64,000 nucleotides of DNA from Colwellia sp. MB3u-41 (lineage in GTDB: Bacteria; Pseudomonadota; Gammaproteobacteria; Enterobacterales; Alteromonadaceae): assembly GCF_014076845.1 (NCBI RefSeq), contig NZ_JACGUT010000079.1, forward strand, positions 124,001-188,000, given 5' to 3'. Under the pieces are notes generated by a model. The model ran no database searches and was not told where the DNA came from. It saw only the letters and a program-made list of their open reading frames with translations. The position numbers and the translations under genes were made by a program. This document shows positions 54,021-63,651 of the stretch, one piece after another. The first letter of the stretch is position 1, and the number at the start of each line of letters is the position of its first letter.

Positions 54021-54221
54021 AGCTGCGCTCCATCATTTTTTATGTTGAACGTTAATTATTGACGCTTTATTCATTTCTGAAAAGAAGCGAGATAATATTT
54101 TTTAAAACACAATTTTAGTATCATATTAAAAGGGCTAATAACTTTAAACATCTTCCATTAGCATGCAGTTATACGTTTATAGGGAGTATAACGTTATGTG
54201 TTCTCGGTTTGGCAATAAATA
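54021..54221. other. Gap between the hydrolase and the small ORF
   Basis: No gene is seen. GTTATAC (54168-54174) and GTATAAC (54186-54192) form a short inverted repeat, the only structure noted. The hydrolase promoter on minus should lie here. Confidence 0.4.
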
Positions 54222-54347
54222 TTAATTTCTGCGCAGTGCTTTACACTGAGGTAACTCCCAAAGACGCATCGCTAACAACAAACCAATATGTTGTGGTTTG
54301 TCTAAAGGTAACAAGGCATCTTCCTGGTTTATCTTTACTACTGGCAA
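54222..54347 (-). CDS. Possible 41-residue ORF after the AAA+ gene
   Basis: Starts at a TTG 31 bp after the AAA+ ATPase stop, reading through LPLDKPQHIGLLLAMRLWELP to a basic end (CKALRRN). The amino-acid mix looks like real protein, and it could be a small gene of the operon or the tail of a lost gene. A second frame (ATG at 54365) also stays open for about 47 codons but looks less natural. No strong ribosome-binding site. Low confidence. Confidence 0.25.
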   Translation of the reverse strand: MPVVKINQEDALLPLDKPQHIGLLLAMRLWELPQCKALRRN

Positions 54348-54378
54348 CTATTTTCTCGTTTAGCATAGCCGATGTTAG

Positions 54379-57300
54379 CTAGTACTCGTCCGCAGAAAGC
54401 TCATCGCTATTTTGTTTTCCTGAAGCGAGTTCTCGACTAATTTTTTGAATATGGGTCTCAGAACTTTTTACTGATTTTTCAGTAGTCAGGTTCAATGTTT
54501 TTAAAGTATCGATCATCGCCAAATCGACATTTTTATTACTTTGTAACGCGTTAACCAGCGGCGTTAAAAAAGACGCCATATTTTCACTAAATAACGCCAA
54601 AGTTTCAGCTAATGCTGAATCATCTGGTTTTTCAATATTCACTTGCAGTTTAAGACTGGCAAGCGTTTCATTCAAGCTATCTAACGCTGCAGATTTAGGC
54701 TCTAACAAAGCTTCTCCTATTTGATTGAGCCCTTTTTGCAATAACGATATTTGGCTAGCAACAGCCGCAATCGGGTTATCACTATCACCCAAGCTTTGAT
54801 AACGAACAAAATCTGCCTTAATTTGTTGCCAACGCACTTTTTCTTCACTGGTTTGATTGTTGCGCAGCTCGGCTAATTTAAGTAAATTTTCTTCAGCGCC
54901 TATGGTGAGTGTTTGCGCTTCACCACGATAATGATCGGCGATAAGCTGCTCGACTTCCTCTTCGGTCATAACCGGTACTACTTTTTCCGCCATCTTATTC
55001 ATATTGCGATAGCTTCCTTGTAACTTGAACGAAGGCTCAGTGCGGTACTTATCGTCTTGGGCGGCAGAGGCAATGTACTGTTGATTGGCTTTTAATACCG
55101 TCGCTTGAATTTTACGAATACGTTTAATAACCGCAACTATTTCATTGACCTCTGCTTGCGAGTAATTATGCTTTAGCTCAGTTGTGGCAACTTGTTGGCC
55201 ATCGGCAATTTTAACCAAGTTATAGAGGTCGTCCATATCTCGGGTCGCTAGTGGTGCGATATAGCGATTACTGGTTAAGCTATTTTCAATAAAGCTTAAA
55301 GAGAACTCTTCTTCTCGACCACTTAAGGTATCACCTAAGTTATAAATATCGGCTCGGTTAGCCAACATATCAGGAATGCTAAATGCTTCTCCTGATTCGG
55401 TATAAGGATTACCAGCCATGACAACTGCAAATTTTTTGCCGCGCATATCATAGGTTTTACTGTCACCATTCCAAACACCCTCCACTTTTCTTGAGCCATC
55501 ACATAAGGAAATAAACTTTTGTAAAAACTCAGGATTAGTATGCTGAATATCATCAAGGTACAACATAACATTGTTACCCATTTCGAAGGCTAAGTTAATC
55601 TTTTCAACTTCATTTTTAGCTGTTGAGTTGTTTGCCTGAGCGGGATCTAGTGACAACTGTTCGTGTCCTATCGACGGACAGTTTATTTTAACAAAGGTCA
55701 TACCTAGCTTACTGGCAACGTATTCAATAAGCGTTGTTTTACCATAACCTGGGGGAGAAATAAGCAGTAATAATCCCATTAAATCAGAACGTTTATTATT
55801 ACCAGCTGCGCCAATTTGTTTAGCTAAATTAATACCAATAATCGGGAAATAAACATCATTAATTAATTTATTACGTACAAACGAAGACAGCGCTCTTGGT
55901 TTAAACTCTTCTAAGCGTAAGCGTTTACGTTGTGCCGCTAATACCTTTTGCTTTTGAATATGAAAACCTTTGAATGCCGGTTCATGTTCATTTTTAAATT
56001 GGCGAAGTCGAGTGATAAATTCTTGATAATTTATCGCAATTTTTCTGTCCGATATTTGCCCATGCTGCCCCAATAAACCATCAACAACACCTTCGGTGTC
56101 AGCCAATGAAGTATAGAATTCACATTGCTCTTGCATCAGCATAAAAATTGCGGCTTCATCAATAATATCTTGATGGATATTCATACTCTGGTGCGAAGAA
56201 AAAGCCTGCAACCACGCCCAGTAAAGTTGATATTTTTGCTCTAGTGTCGAACAACCCAATAATGCGCCATTGAGTTGTTTTTCTAAGCTCTTATGCTTTA
56301 ACTGACTCTCCAGTTGATTAGCTAACTCAACGCTACTTTCTTTAATAACAAATTTCTGTTCGGCTAAAGCTAACTCTTTTAATAGGTAGGTTGCTGACAA
56401 TAACGTGTCACATTTCAGCCAAGGCTGACTTTCAATATAGCTATCTAATAGCGTAGCCAATTCTTTAATAAGCTGATGACGTAATTGACTATCACCAAAA
56501 GTTTCTTCCATGATATAGAGATTATGACTGCGCTGTAATAAATCTTTTCTACTGTTATCAGCTAATTCTGTGGTGAAAAAAAGTAGCGCGAGTCTTCTTT
56601 CCAAGACCGGATAAGCTAACAAGCCAATAGATTCTCTTAAAGCAAGTAATTGCTTTAGAATTAATGCCGCATCGGCATCATGCACGCCCTTATCATAACC
56701 TTCTTGATAACGTGGCTCAGCCGCTTTTCTAACCACCTCACCTAATTCATTGTTTTTTACCGCCGCTTTTAAACACTCAAGTTGCGCTTGGCCAGCAAAT
56801 TCAGCCTCAAATAATAGTGTTGCCGCTAAATACTCTCCTCGGTAGACCTTGTCAGATTCAGAGACCAGCGCTTGCTGCCAGAGGTATTTAGTACCAACAA
56901 ATAATTCAGCGGGTAGCGTTTCAAAGTATTCACTACCACTGATATGCAAGACCATGTCACCATCACGAGGTAATAAGGTCAGTTCTAATTTTTGACGATT
57001 CACTGAAAATTGGTGGTCGCCTATTTTAACTAAACTACCGTCAGCAGAGTAAATATCCGTTTTATCTCTCAGTGCTCTTATGCCTTGCTCTTTAGCATTT
57101 TTTAATTGAGCGTCAATGTCATCAGCTCTAACATTGTCATCAAGCTCTCTAAGCTGTGAAATTAGTTGCCTAAGCTTGGCAACCATAGGATCGCCAGCAA
57201 AATAGCTGTTTAATTTGTCTTGCTCACTAAACGATTGACTCCGTCTGATCACACCTTCAATAATGCGCTCGGCTGCCGTCATCAAATTCAAACAACGACG

Positions 57301-59601
57301 CTGCTGTGCATCCATCAGCTGCTGTTTATGTTGTTCAAAGTTATCGTATATTTCATCTCTTTTAGTGATGATTTCATTATAAAATTCATCATAATCACTA
57401 AACTGACTTTCTAAGTCTTCTAACTGAATTAGAATTTGAGAAAGTTGCTCATCACATGCTTGCGGTGAATCACTCGCATTTAAAGCACTGGTAACACTTT
57501 GGCTTAACAGTTTAAATCGAGCACCAAATTCTGCTCGTGCCTCTTCACTACCGACACTTTTAGCCACCAAATCAGCATTAGCTTTAACGCGGTTTATTTG
57601 ACTAAAAACTGCTGAAATATCTTCCAGAATACGTGTTCTTTGTCGGCTATCTTCAATGTTTAGTGACAACATTGTGCGGTTAAGTAATTCTAATCCTTGC
57701 ACAAGCTCTTCAATTTCGGTGCGAATCGGCTTTAATGAGCTAACCGATTCACTTTTTTCTATCGCCTTTTCTAATGCAACTATGGTCTTTTGATAAGGCG
57801 TTAAAGCATCGTCTTGTTGGAGAAAGTCAGCGGTTGCTTGGCTAAGTTCTTTCGTTAACGTATCTAAGTGAGCTTCCATGGCATTAATTGCGTCAACATC
57901 GATATAACGTAAGTCTTTATGAGAAATCAATTCACCTTTAAATTGAGCTAACGCCGATAAGCAATCAACGAATTGTGAGGCCTGCTCAAAACCCGAAATT
58001 TGAACTTGTGTTACTAGCTCGGCTAGCTTTTCTTTTGCTTGAATTAAGGCCCGATCAGAGTTTTCTTTAATGCTGGTGACTTTTTCAAATTCATCTATAA
58101 CCAATTCAGAAGTGATCGCGATTTGCTTGATAAGATCATGCAGCAACCCCAGCTCTTTATCATTGAGCCAATGATATTTATCAAAAATTTGCTTAGACTC
58201 TTTCACTAAGTCATTAAAATGCTGCGCACTTGGTGTTTGCACCGAGATCAATTTAGCGACACTGTATAAATCAGAAATACCGCGGACCAGTTCAGGATTA
58301 CCTATTTTGCCAAAGAAGCTATTATCAACCGGTTGATTACTAGCAAACTCTTCACTACAAAAAGGCGTTTGCCATATTTGCATGGCATGAACACGTGATG
58401 GCTCGGACTCGGCATTAAAAACCACGGCTCTGCCGTTGTTGTATAAACTTTGCCCATGACCATAAATAGGGTTTTGCAATGTTCTCGTAATTAAATTATA
58501 ACCAAACAAAGCGTACTGCCCTTCATTTGGTTCATAAAATATATAGAGAAAGTCTTCACCGTTTGGCGACTTTACCACTCGGTGCAACTGTAAATCTTCG
58601 GCATTATCTTCAAAGCTTTTGTGTTCACCATTTTGCAAATAGTATCCACCAGGAAAAATAATACCGTGGTCTTCTGGTAACTGAATACAAGCATGAGCAA
58701 TAGCATCTTGCCTGATCACTTGCTGAGTTTTAGCATTAAAAATCAAATGGCGAGTGTCAGTTTCACGATACGGCTTTATTTTCAATAAAATAAGCTCACC
58801 AACTCTGGCATAATGGATTTCAGCGTCATCTATAGACTGATGTTCATCTTCGACTGGCTCAGAATATATACCTTGACCTGCGGTGGTATTATTCTCAACT
58901 TTTAAAGTAATTGAGCCACCAATAGCTTCGACAAACAAAATGTCATATAAATTATAATGTGGGTGTTTACCTTGCTCTTGTTGCTCTCGAGATACTTTAT
59001 GCCATTCAAAGTCAAAATTTTCTGGCTGCTTTATATCTCTTTCACCACGATTATCGATATAGCTAACTTGGTGATCGGCGTCGATACCCCAACGAAAGAC
59101 TCTAATATCATCAAGGCGTTCACCAATTCGAAAGATGGCAAATACTTTACTGCCTTGTCGATAAACATGAGCTAGAAATGTTTTTTTGTAATAGGTGTAT
59201 AACTCATCAAAATCACGGACAAACTCAGCATCGTCAAGAAAACTATCTTGTACCGGAAGATCAATAATCTCAATGTCATCTTTATCACCTTTTATTTGAT
59301 GCAAACTAAAAACATCTGAGACGGTAATATTGCGCTTTAAACCGAGAAAGACGTTGTAGCCAAAAAGTAAGGTATCTCCGATGGCGGCAATATCTCTAGC
59401 AACACAATTATGCTCAGTTCTAACCCGCACACGAGCATCAACTTTCATCTCGGTGGAGCCAAACGTAACAATGCGCTTGTCATTTAGCTGCTTAATTTGT
59501 GCATTAAGATCACTGCCTAAGGCTGACAATCTGCGCTGAATAAGTTCATATGACCCCCCTTCCGCAACAGCCTGATTAGTGACGCTATCCTTATCTGACA
59601 T
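54379..59601 (-). CDS. Giant coiled-coil AAA+ ATPase ('DNA repair ATPase' type)
   Basis: A 1740-residue cytoplasmic protein. I start at ATG 59601, which has GGAG 6 bases upstream. Residues about 1-450 are beta-rich, perhaps propeller-like (repeated FDxxxxxYTYYK, IGERLDDIRVFRWG, FIFYEPNEGQY patterns). About 470-900 is long helical coiled coil, and about 900-1250 mixed. The AAA+ domain follows, with Walker A GYGKTT near 1284, Walker B MLYLDDIQH near 1345, NPYTESGEAF sensor and RADIYNLGD. The last 250 residues are helical again. Homologues are labelled 'DNA repair ATPase' in databases, without known proof. It follows a flotillin and an NfeD-type gene in one operon. Confidence 0.88.
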   Translation of the reverse strand: MSDKDSVTNQAVAEGGSYELIQRRLSALGSDLNAQIKQLNDKRIVTFGSTEMKVDARVRVRTEHNCVARDIAAIGDTLLFGYNVFLGLKRNITVSDVFSLHQIKGDKDDIEIIDLPVQDSFLDDAEFVRDFDELYTYYKKTFLAHVYRQGSKVFAIFRIGERLDDIRVFRWGIDADHQVSYIDNRGERDIKQPENFDFEWHKVSREQQEQGKHPHYNLYDILFVEAIGGSITLKVENNTTAGQGIYSEPVEDEHQSIDDAEIHYARVGELILLKIKPYRETDTRHLIFNAKTQQVIRQDAIAHACIQLPEDHGIIFPGGYYLQNGEHKSFEDNAEDLQLHRVVKSPNGEDFLYIFYEPNEGQYALFGYNLITRTLQNPIYGHGQSLYNNGRAVVFNAESEPSRVHAMQIWQTPFCSEEFASNQPVDNSFFGKIGNPELVRGISDLYSVAKLISVQTPSAQHFNDLVKESKQIFDKYHWLNDKELGLLHDLIKQIAITSELVIDEFEKVTSIKENSDRALIQAKEKLAELVTQVQISGFEQASQFVDCLSALAQFKGELISHKDLRYIDVDAINAMEAHLDTLTKELSQATADFLQQDDALTPYQKTIVALEKAIEKSESVSSLKPIRTEIEELVQGLELLNRTMLSLNIEDSRQRTRILEDISAVFSQINRVKANADLVAKSVGSEEARAEFGARFKLLSQSVTSALNASDSPQACDEQLSQILIQLEDLESQFSDYDEFYNEIITKRDEIYDNFEQHKQQLMDAQQRRCLNLMTAAERIIEGVIRRSQSFSEQDKLNSYFAGDPMVAKLRQLISQLRELDDNVRADDIDAQLKNAKEQGIRALRDKTDIYSADGSLVKIGDHQFSVNRQKLELTLLPRDGDMVLHISGSEYFETLPAELFVGTKYLWQQALVSESDKVYRGEYLAATLLFEAEFAGQAQLECLKAAVKNNELGEVVRKAAEPRYQEGYDKGVHDADAALILKQLLALRESIGLLAYPVLERRLALLFFTTELADNSRKDLLQRSHNLYIMEETFGDSQLRHQLIKELATLLDSYIESQPWLKCDTLLSATYLLKELALAEQKFVIKESSVELANQLESQLKHKSLEKQLNGALLGCSTLEQKYQLYWAWLQAFSSHQSMNIHQDIIDEAAIFMLMQEQCEFYTSLADTEGVVDGLLGQHGQISDRKIAINYQEFITRLRQFKNEHEPAFKGFHIQKQKVLAAQRKRLRLEEFKPRALSSFVRNKLINDVYFPIIGINLAKQIGAAGNNKRSDLMGLLLLISPPGYGKTTLIEYVASKLGMTFVKINCPSIGHEQLSLDPAQANNSTAKNEVEKINLAFEMGNNVMLYLDDIQHTNPEFLQKFISLCDGSRKVEGVWNGDSKTYDMRGKKFAVVMAGNPYTESGEAFSIPDMLANRADIYNLGDTLSGREEEFSLSFIENSLTSNRYIAPLATRDMDDLYNLVKIADGQQVATTELKHNYSQAEVNEIVAVIKRIRKIQATVLKANQQYIASAAQDDKYRTEPSFKLQGSYRNMNKMAEKVVPVMTEEEVEQLIADHYRGEAQTLTIGAEENLLKLAELRNNQTSEEKVRWQQIKADFVRYQSLGDSDNPIAAVASQISLLQKGLNQIGEALLEPKSAALDSLNETLASLKLQVNIEKPDDSALAETLALFSENMASFLTPLVNALQSNKNVDLAMIDTLKTLNLTTEKSVKSSETHIQKISRELASGKQNSDELSADEY

Positions 59602-59674
59602 ATGAGACTCCATGAGCTAATGCACAGTTATCCTTGAATGAAACACTGTGCATTGCTTAATTAATACTTGATGA

Positions 59675-61657
59675 CTATTTTTCGTCTGACGAGTTTTTGT
59701 TTGCTAAGTTTAACAAACTAGCCAATGCGCCTTTTTGAGTGTCGTCGGCATTATTTAATGTTGATAATAACTTAGACATATTGAAATTTTTCATGGTTTC
59801 ACTCGTTTGTGCAGCACCAGCGAGCACCCCACCTAAATCGTCCATAATATTACGGTCGCCATTTAAGTGATCTTTAAACAAGGTTTTTACTGTTTCACTT
59901 TCATTAACTAAGCCATCGATAGACTTACCAACCGTGATAGAGTTCATAAACTGACGCAAGAACTCGCCATCGCCGCCCATAATATTAATATTGGCTTCAC
60001 TTAATGCCGTTGCTAATACACCCGCTTGCTTCTCAGCTAACGCAACACTATTTTCTAGTTTCGCTAAGGTTAATTCACGCTCTTGATTTAAACGTAAACC
60101 AAAGGTTTCAAACTCTCTGGCTTGTTCAGACATAGCGTTAAGTACATCTTGTTTTTCACGTAAACCCGTCGCTTCTGCTAAGGCTTTTTCTTGTATACCT
60201 TTAGCTTCAGCGGTCAATTTAAGTTCGAGTGTTTTAGCTTCAGCCTCGCCTTGTCTTTCGTGTGCATCAGCTTGCGCCAAGGTGATTTGAGCCTCAGCAA
60301 GCCCTTGCGATGCAGCTTCTGCTTGATTACCCTCAGCCAATATCTTCTTCGACTCTGCCTGTTTACTCGCCGCTTTCAATTCAGCATCGGCAATGGTTTG
60401 CATTTTTCTTGCGATATGCTCAGCCGCTTGTTCTTGCGCTTTAGCTGATTCAATATCTTTAACCAATGCTTGCTCAGCCTCACCTTTGGCTTTGATAACC
60501 AATTCATCTTTTTGGCGGTTCGCTTCTGAAACCACACGTAAATCTTTAATAAGCTCTTCTTCTTCAGCGACGCCTTTTTCAACCATGATGCGTTCACGCT
60601 GCACTTCAGCAATATTTTTACGCTCTATTTCTAGGGCTTTTTCTTTATCGATTCGTAGTGTTTCAACTTCTTTTTCACGATCTATTTCTTCGACTTGACG
60701 GGCACGTTTCACTTTTTCTTCTTCGATAGCCACGGCTCTAAAACGATTTTGTTGCGCGATATCAGCTTCACGCTGCTTATTTTCTTCAGCTACAGCGACT
60801 GTCTGTTCAGTCGCTATTCTTGCCTGTTCAGACTTACAAAACTCTTCTTGCACAATTTTAGCTGTTTCCGCTTCTTCTCGAGCTTCTACAGTAGAAATTT
60901 CTCGCGTCTGTTTAGCTTGGGCATCGGCTAATTGGCGATCAAGTTCTAAACCTTTTTCTTTAGCATCAATATCTTGTCGTTTAATGCGTATTTCTTCTTG
61001 GCGTTTCAAGTCATTGGTTTCAACACTTTGTTGGGCGGTTAACTCGGTAATGCGCCTAATACCTTCAGCATCCATAATATTATTAGGATCTAAATCGTTA
61101 ATCGATGTTTGTTCAAGAAAATCAATCGCGACATCTTCAAGTACGTAACCTGATAAATCTTGGCCAATAACTTCTTTAATCTTGTCACGAAAAATATCTC
61201 GTTGAGTAAAAAGATCAGTAAAGTTTAATTGTTTACCAACAGTTTTAAGTGCTTCAGAAAACTTCGCTTCAAAAAGTTCTTGTAGGGTTTCAGGGAAAGA
61301 AGAGCGCTCACAACCAACTTGTTTTGCCACACGTAGAATATCTTCTTTGGTTTCATTAACCCGGATATAAAAGGTAATAGTAATATCAGCACGAATGTTA
61401 TCTTGGCAAATAAGCCCAGATTGCCCTTTTCGTTCTAACATCATTCGCTTAGTAGAAATATCCATAATTTCTTTTTTATGGATAATAGGAATAACCATAC
61501 CGCCATTAGTACTTATTTCTGGTTCAGCGCCGAGCTTATTAATGATTAATGCCTGGCCCTGCTCTACTTTATGATAAAATTTAGCCATCATAATTAATAG
61601 TGAAAAGACTAAAAGTACGCCAATGCCAATCGCTAGATAAAGTGGTTCCATTACCAT
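59675..61657 (-). CDS. Flotillin-like protein, YqiK type
   Basis: Membrane-scaffold protein of 660 residues. I start at ATG 61657 with AAGGA 8 bases upstream. One N-terminal membrane helix (YLAIGIGVLLVFSLLIMMA) is followed by an SPFH/band-7 domain (about 30-190). A very long Ala/Glu-rich coiled coil (about 200-500, EAExxA repeats) and a C-terminal region close it. Flotillins organise membrane microdomains. E. coli yqiK with yqiJ is the nearest known pair. Here it stands between a YqiJ/NfeD-like gene and a giant AAA+ ATPase, 73 bp before the latter. Confidence 0.93.
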   Translation of the reverse strand: MVMEPLYLAIGIGVLLVFSLLIMMAKFYHKVEQGQALIINKLGAEPEISTNGGMVIPIIHKKEIMDISTKRMMLERKGQSGLICQDNIRADITITFYIRVNETKEDILRVAKQVGCERSSFPETLQELFEAKFSEALKTVGKQLNFTDLFTQRDIFRDKIKEVIGQDLSGYVLEDVAIDFLEQTSINDLDPNNIMDAEGIRRITELTAQQSVETNDLKRQEEIRIKRQDIDAKEKGLELDRQLADAQAKQTREISTVEAREEAETAKIVQEEFCKSEQARIATEQTVAVAEENKQREADIAQQNRFRAVAIEEEKVKRARQVEEIDREKEVETLRIDKEKALEIERKNIAEVQRERIMVEKGVAEEEELIKDLRVVSEANRQKDELVIKAKGEAEQALVKDIESAKAQEQAAEHIARKMQTIADAELKAASKQAESKKILAEGNQAEAASQGLAEAQITLAQADAHERQGEAEAKTLELKLTAEAKGIQEKALAEATGLREKQDVLNAMSEQAREFETFGLRLNQERELTLAKLENSVALAEKQAGVLATALSEANINIMGGDGEFLRQFMNSITVGKSIDGLVNESETVKTLFKDHLNGDRNIMDDLGGVLAGAAQTSETMKNFNMSKLLSTLNNADDTQKGALASLLNLANKNSSDEK

Positions 61658-61728
61658 GTTTTTTTTCCTTTTATGTAAATGCAATGGTCACAACTGCTTG
61701 ACCAAGTCTCTTATAATGTGATTATGAT

Positions 61729-62367
61729 TTATTCGTCATACGGCGCGACAATATAGATATGCTTTTCTTTTAAATATTCTATCAGTAGCACATTGTCACC
61801 CTTTTTTAAGCGGTGTTCTGGGTCACAGCGTACATCAAGTAAAATTTCTGCGCCCTTATTATATATTCGTACTTGACCAAAGGTTTCACTAACCGTTTGC
61901 GTTGCAATCGTCGCACTTTTACCGACCAGCTGAATACTCTTAGAGGTTTCAACACTTTTAAACATTCCTTTTAAGGGGCGAATAACAATTGCAGTTAATG
62001 GCAGGGAAATTAGAAAGACAATAAAGCTACTAACAACGCCAAACAGATAATATAACCAACCATCAGGTAGCCAAGCTAGAATATATAATTGCAGGTAAAA
62101 GCTGATTAGCCAGCAAATAAGGATAATAATGCTAAAAACTAAGGTGAACGGCACCCCCGTTAAACCAAAAGTCAGCATAAAACCGGTCAGGCCGCCAACA
62201 GAAGTATCAAGTTCGGTGTCTACCTCTACGTCAAGGTCTGCATCTCCAGCTAATCCTAAATCGACCAGACCTAACATGCCAATAAGCCAATAAACAACCA
62301 CGACACCTAGCAGTGTCGAATGTATTACGGTGGGAAATTTTGAAGCGACTTCTAGTAGCTGTTCCAT
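61729..62367 (-). CDS. YqiJ/NfeD-type membrane protein with OB-fold
   Basis: A 212-residue protein with three membrane segments (about 15-38, 62-90, 100-130) and a C-terminal OB-fold (about 145-210: LVGKSATIATQTVSETFGQVRIYNKGAEILLDVRCD). NfeD-type proteins pair with flotillins. Here it is the first gene of the flotillin operon, 71 bp before the YqiK-like start, and divergent from a zinc-ribbon gene. An Asp-rich stretch (AGDADLDVEVDTELDT) sits in the first loop. Confidence 0.9.
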   Translation of the reverse strand: MEQLLEVASKFPTVIHSTLLGVVVVYWLIGMLGLVDLGLAGDADLDVEVDTELDTSVGGLTGFMLTFGLTGVPFTLVFSIIILICWLISFYLQLYILAWLPDGWLYYLFGVVSSFIVFLISLPLTAIVIRPLKGMFKSVETSKSIQLVGKSATIATQTVSETFGQVRIYNKGAEILLDVRCDPEHRLKKGDNVLLIEYLKEKHIYIVAPYDE

Positions 62368-62637
62368 TGTTTATCCTTAAAGCACATAGCGAACACCGGC
62401 TAATCATTGTGGTATTTATTCTTTATATGTACCATACACCCGTGACATAATATGTCAATAAATACAGTTTTATAAAATTCAAATAAAACAAATTAGCATA
62501 TTGTTTACATAAAATCATAAAAATAAAAGCCTACAGTATCCTGATTTTATTCATTTTACTCGTGACTTATATCAATCAATGATTATATGATGGTTTACGT
62601 AAATTTTACAAAGATAACATTTAACAGGGACATAATA

Positions 62638-63186
62638 ATGAAATGTACTAGTTGTAAGCAGGGTGAGTTAACCCCTAGTTTTATCGAAGGGCTTTTTAGA
62701 GCACATACTTGTTCGAATTGTGGTGGGCATTGGATCTTAATTGAAGATTATGTCGCTTGGAAAGAACGTAATCCACAGTTTTCTTTTGATAACAATATTC
62801 AATGTGAAGTTGTTGAAACGAAACAAGCCATGTTATGCCCAGTAACAGGCACTATTATGCGTAAATTTCGACTATCTGCCTCAACAAATCACCGTATTGA
62901 CTACAGTGTCAATGTCGGTGGTGTTTGGTTAGATAAAGGTGAATGGGAATTACTCAAAAAAGAAAATTTAGCGGGCTCCTTAAATACGGTACTAACCGCA
63001 CATTGGCAACGCAACATTCGTATTAATAGTACGAAAGAAAACTTTGCAGAAATATACCAAGATAAATTTGGTGAAGAAAATTATGCGAAAGTTAAAGCCC
63101 TCAGAGAGTGGCTATATCAGCAACCAAACAAAGCCGATTTAAGAGCTTATCTTCTTGCTGAAGAGCCCTACTCAGCTGAGAAATAA
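62638..63186 (+). CDS. Zinc-ribbon protein (TFIIB-type) beside the flotillin operon
   Basis: A 182-residue soluble protein. I start at ATG 62638 (AGGGAC upstream). An ATG at 62587 would add 17 residues. Two CxxC pairs (CTSC at 2-5, CSNCGGHW at 25-32) form a zinc ribbon. A second part around residue 65-100 (CPVTGTIMRKF, VGGVWLDKGEWELLK) repeats the zf-TFIIB pattern in weaker form. It is divergent from the YqiJ-like gene and precedes a small membrane protein by 21 bp. The function is unknown. Its place suggests a link with the flotillin/AAA+ system. Confidence 0.8.
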   Translation: MKCTSCKQGELTPSFIEGLFRAHTCSNCGGHWILIEDYVAWKERNPQFSFDNNIQCEVVETKQAMLCPVTGTIMRKFRLSASTNHRIDYSVNVGGVWLDKGEWELLKKENLAGSLNTVLTAHWQRNIRINSTKENFAEIYQDKFGEENYAKVKALREWLYQQPNKADLRAYLLAEEPYSAEK

Positions 63187-63207
63187 CAAAGATAATAAGG
63201 AATACCC

Positions 63208-63630
63208 ATGAAAGGAGCAGGTGGAACTTCGGGTGGCTTAAGTCACTTTTTTATTGGCATCATTATGATGTGTAGTGGTTTTTATATGCTACTAAATTCG
63301 ATCACAGTAACATCTACTTTTGGCATGGGCGTTCGCCTGTATGCTTTTTCAACTATGGGTGGCAACTATAATGTAACTAGTGGCATGATAATGATCCCTT
63401 TCATATTTGGTGTTGGGCTTATTTTTTATAACAGTAAAAATATTTTAGGTTGGGTGTTAGCTATTGGCTCGATATCAGGATTAATCTTTGGGGTCATATC
63501 TTCAATAAGGTTTACCTTTAAGACCATGAGTTCTTTTGATTTAATCGTAATACTTATATTAGCCATCGGTGGGCTAGGTTTATTTTTACGTTCTTTAAAA
63601 ACCTTAGATAATGCCTTACCTGATGAATAG
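63208..63630 (+). CDS. Small four-helix membrane protein
   Basis: A 140-residue integral membrane protein with about four hydrophobic helices (FFIGIIMMCSGFYMLL, MIMIPFIFGVGLIFY, GWVLAIGSISGLIFG, IVILILAIGGLGLFL). The N-terminus is glycine-rich (KGAGGTSGGLS). No family named with confidence. It is 21 bp after the zinc-ribbon gene with an AATAAGGAATACCC ribosome-binding site, so it is the second gene of that divergent operon. Confidence 0.75.
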   Translation: MKGAGGTSGGLSHFFIGIIMMCSGFYMLLNSITVTSTFGMGVRLYAFSTMGGNYNVTSGMIMIPFIFGVGLIFYNSKNILGWVLAIGSISGLIFGVISSIRFTFKTMSSFDLIVILILAIGGLGLFLRSLKTLDNALPDE

Positions 63631-63651
63631 ACAGCAGTACTGTAATATCAC

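Noticed and set aside
54168-54192. GTTATAC / GTATAAC as terminator or operator.
   Set aside because: The stem is only 7 AT-rich base pairs without a T-run, too weak to call.
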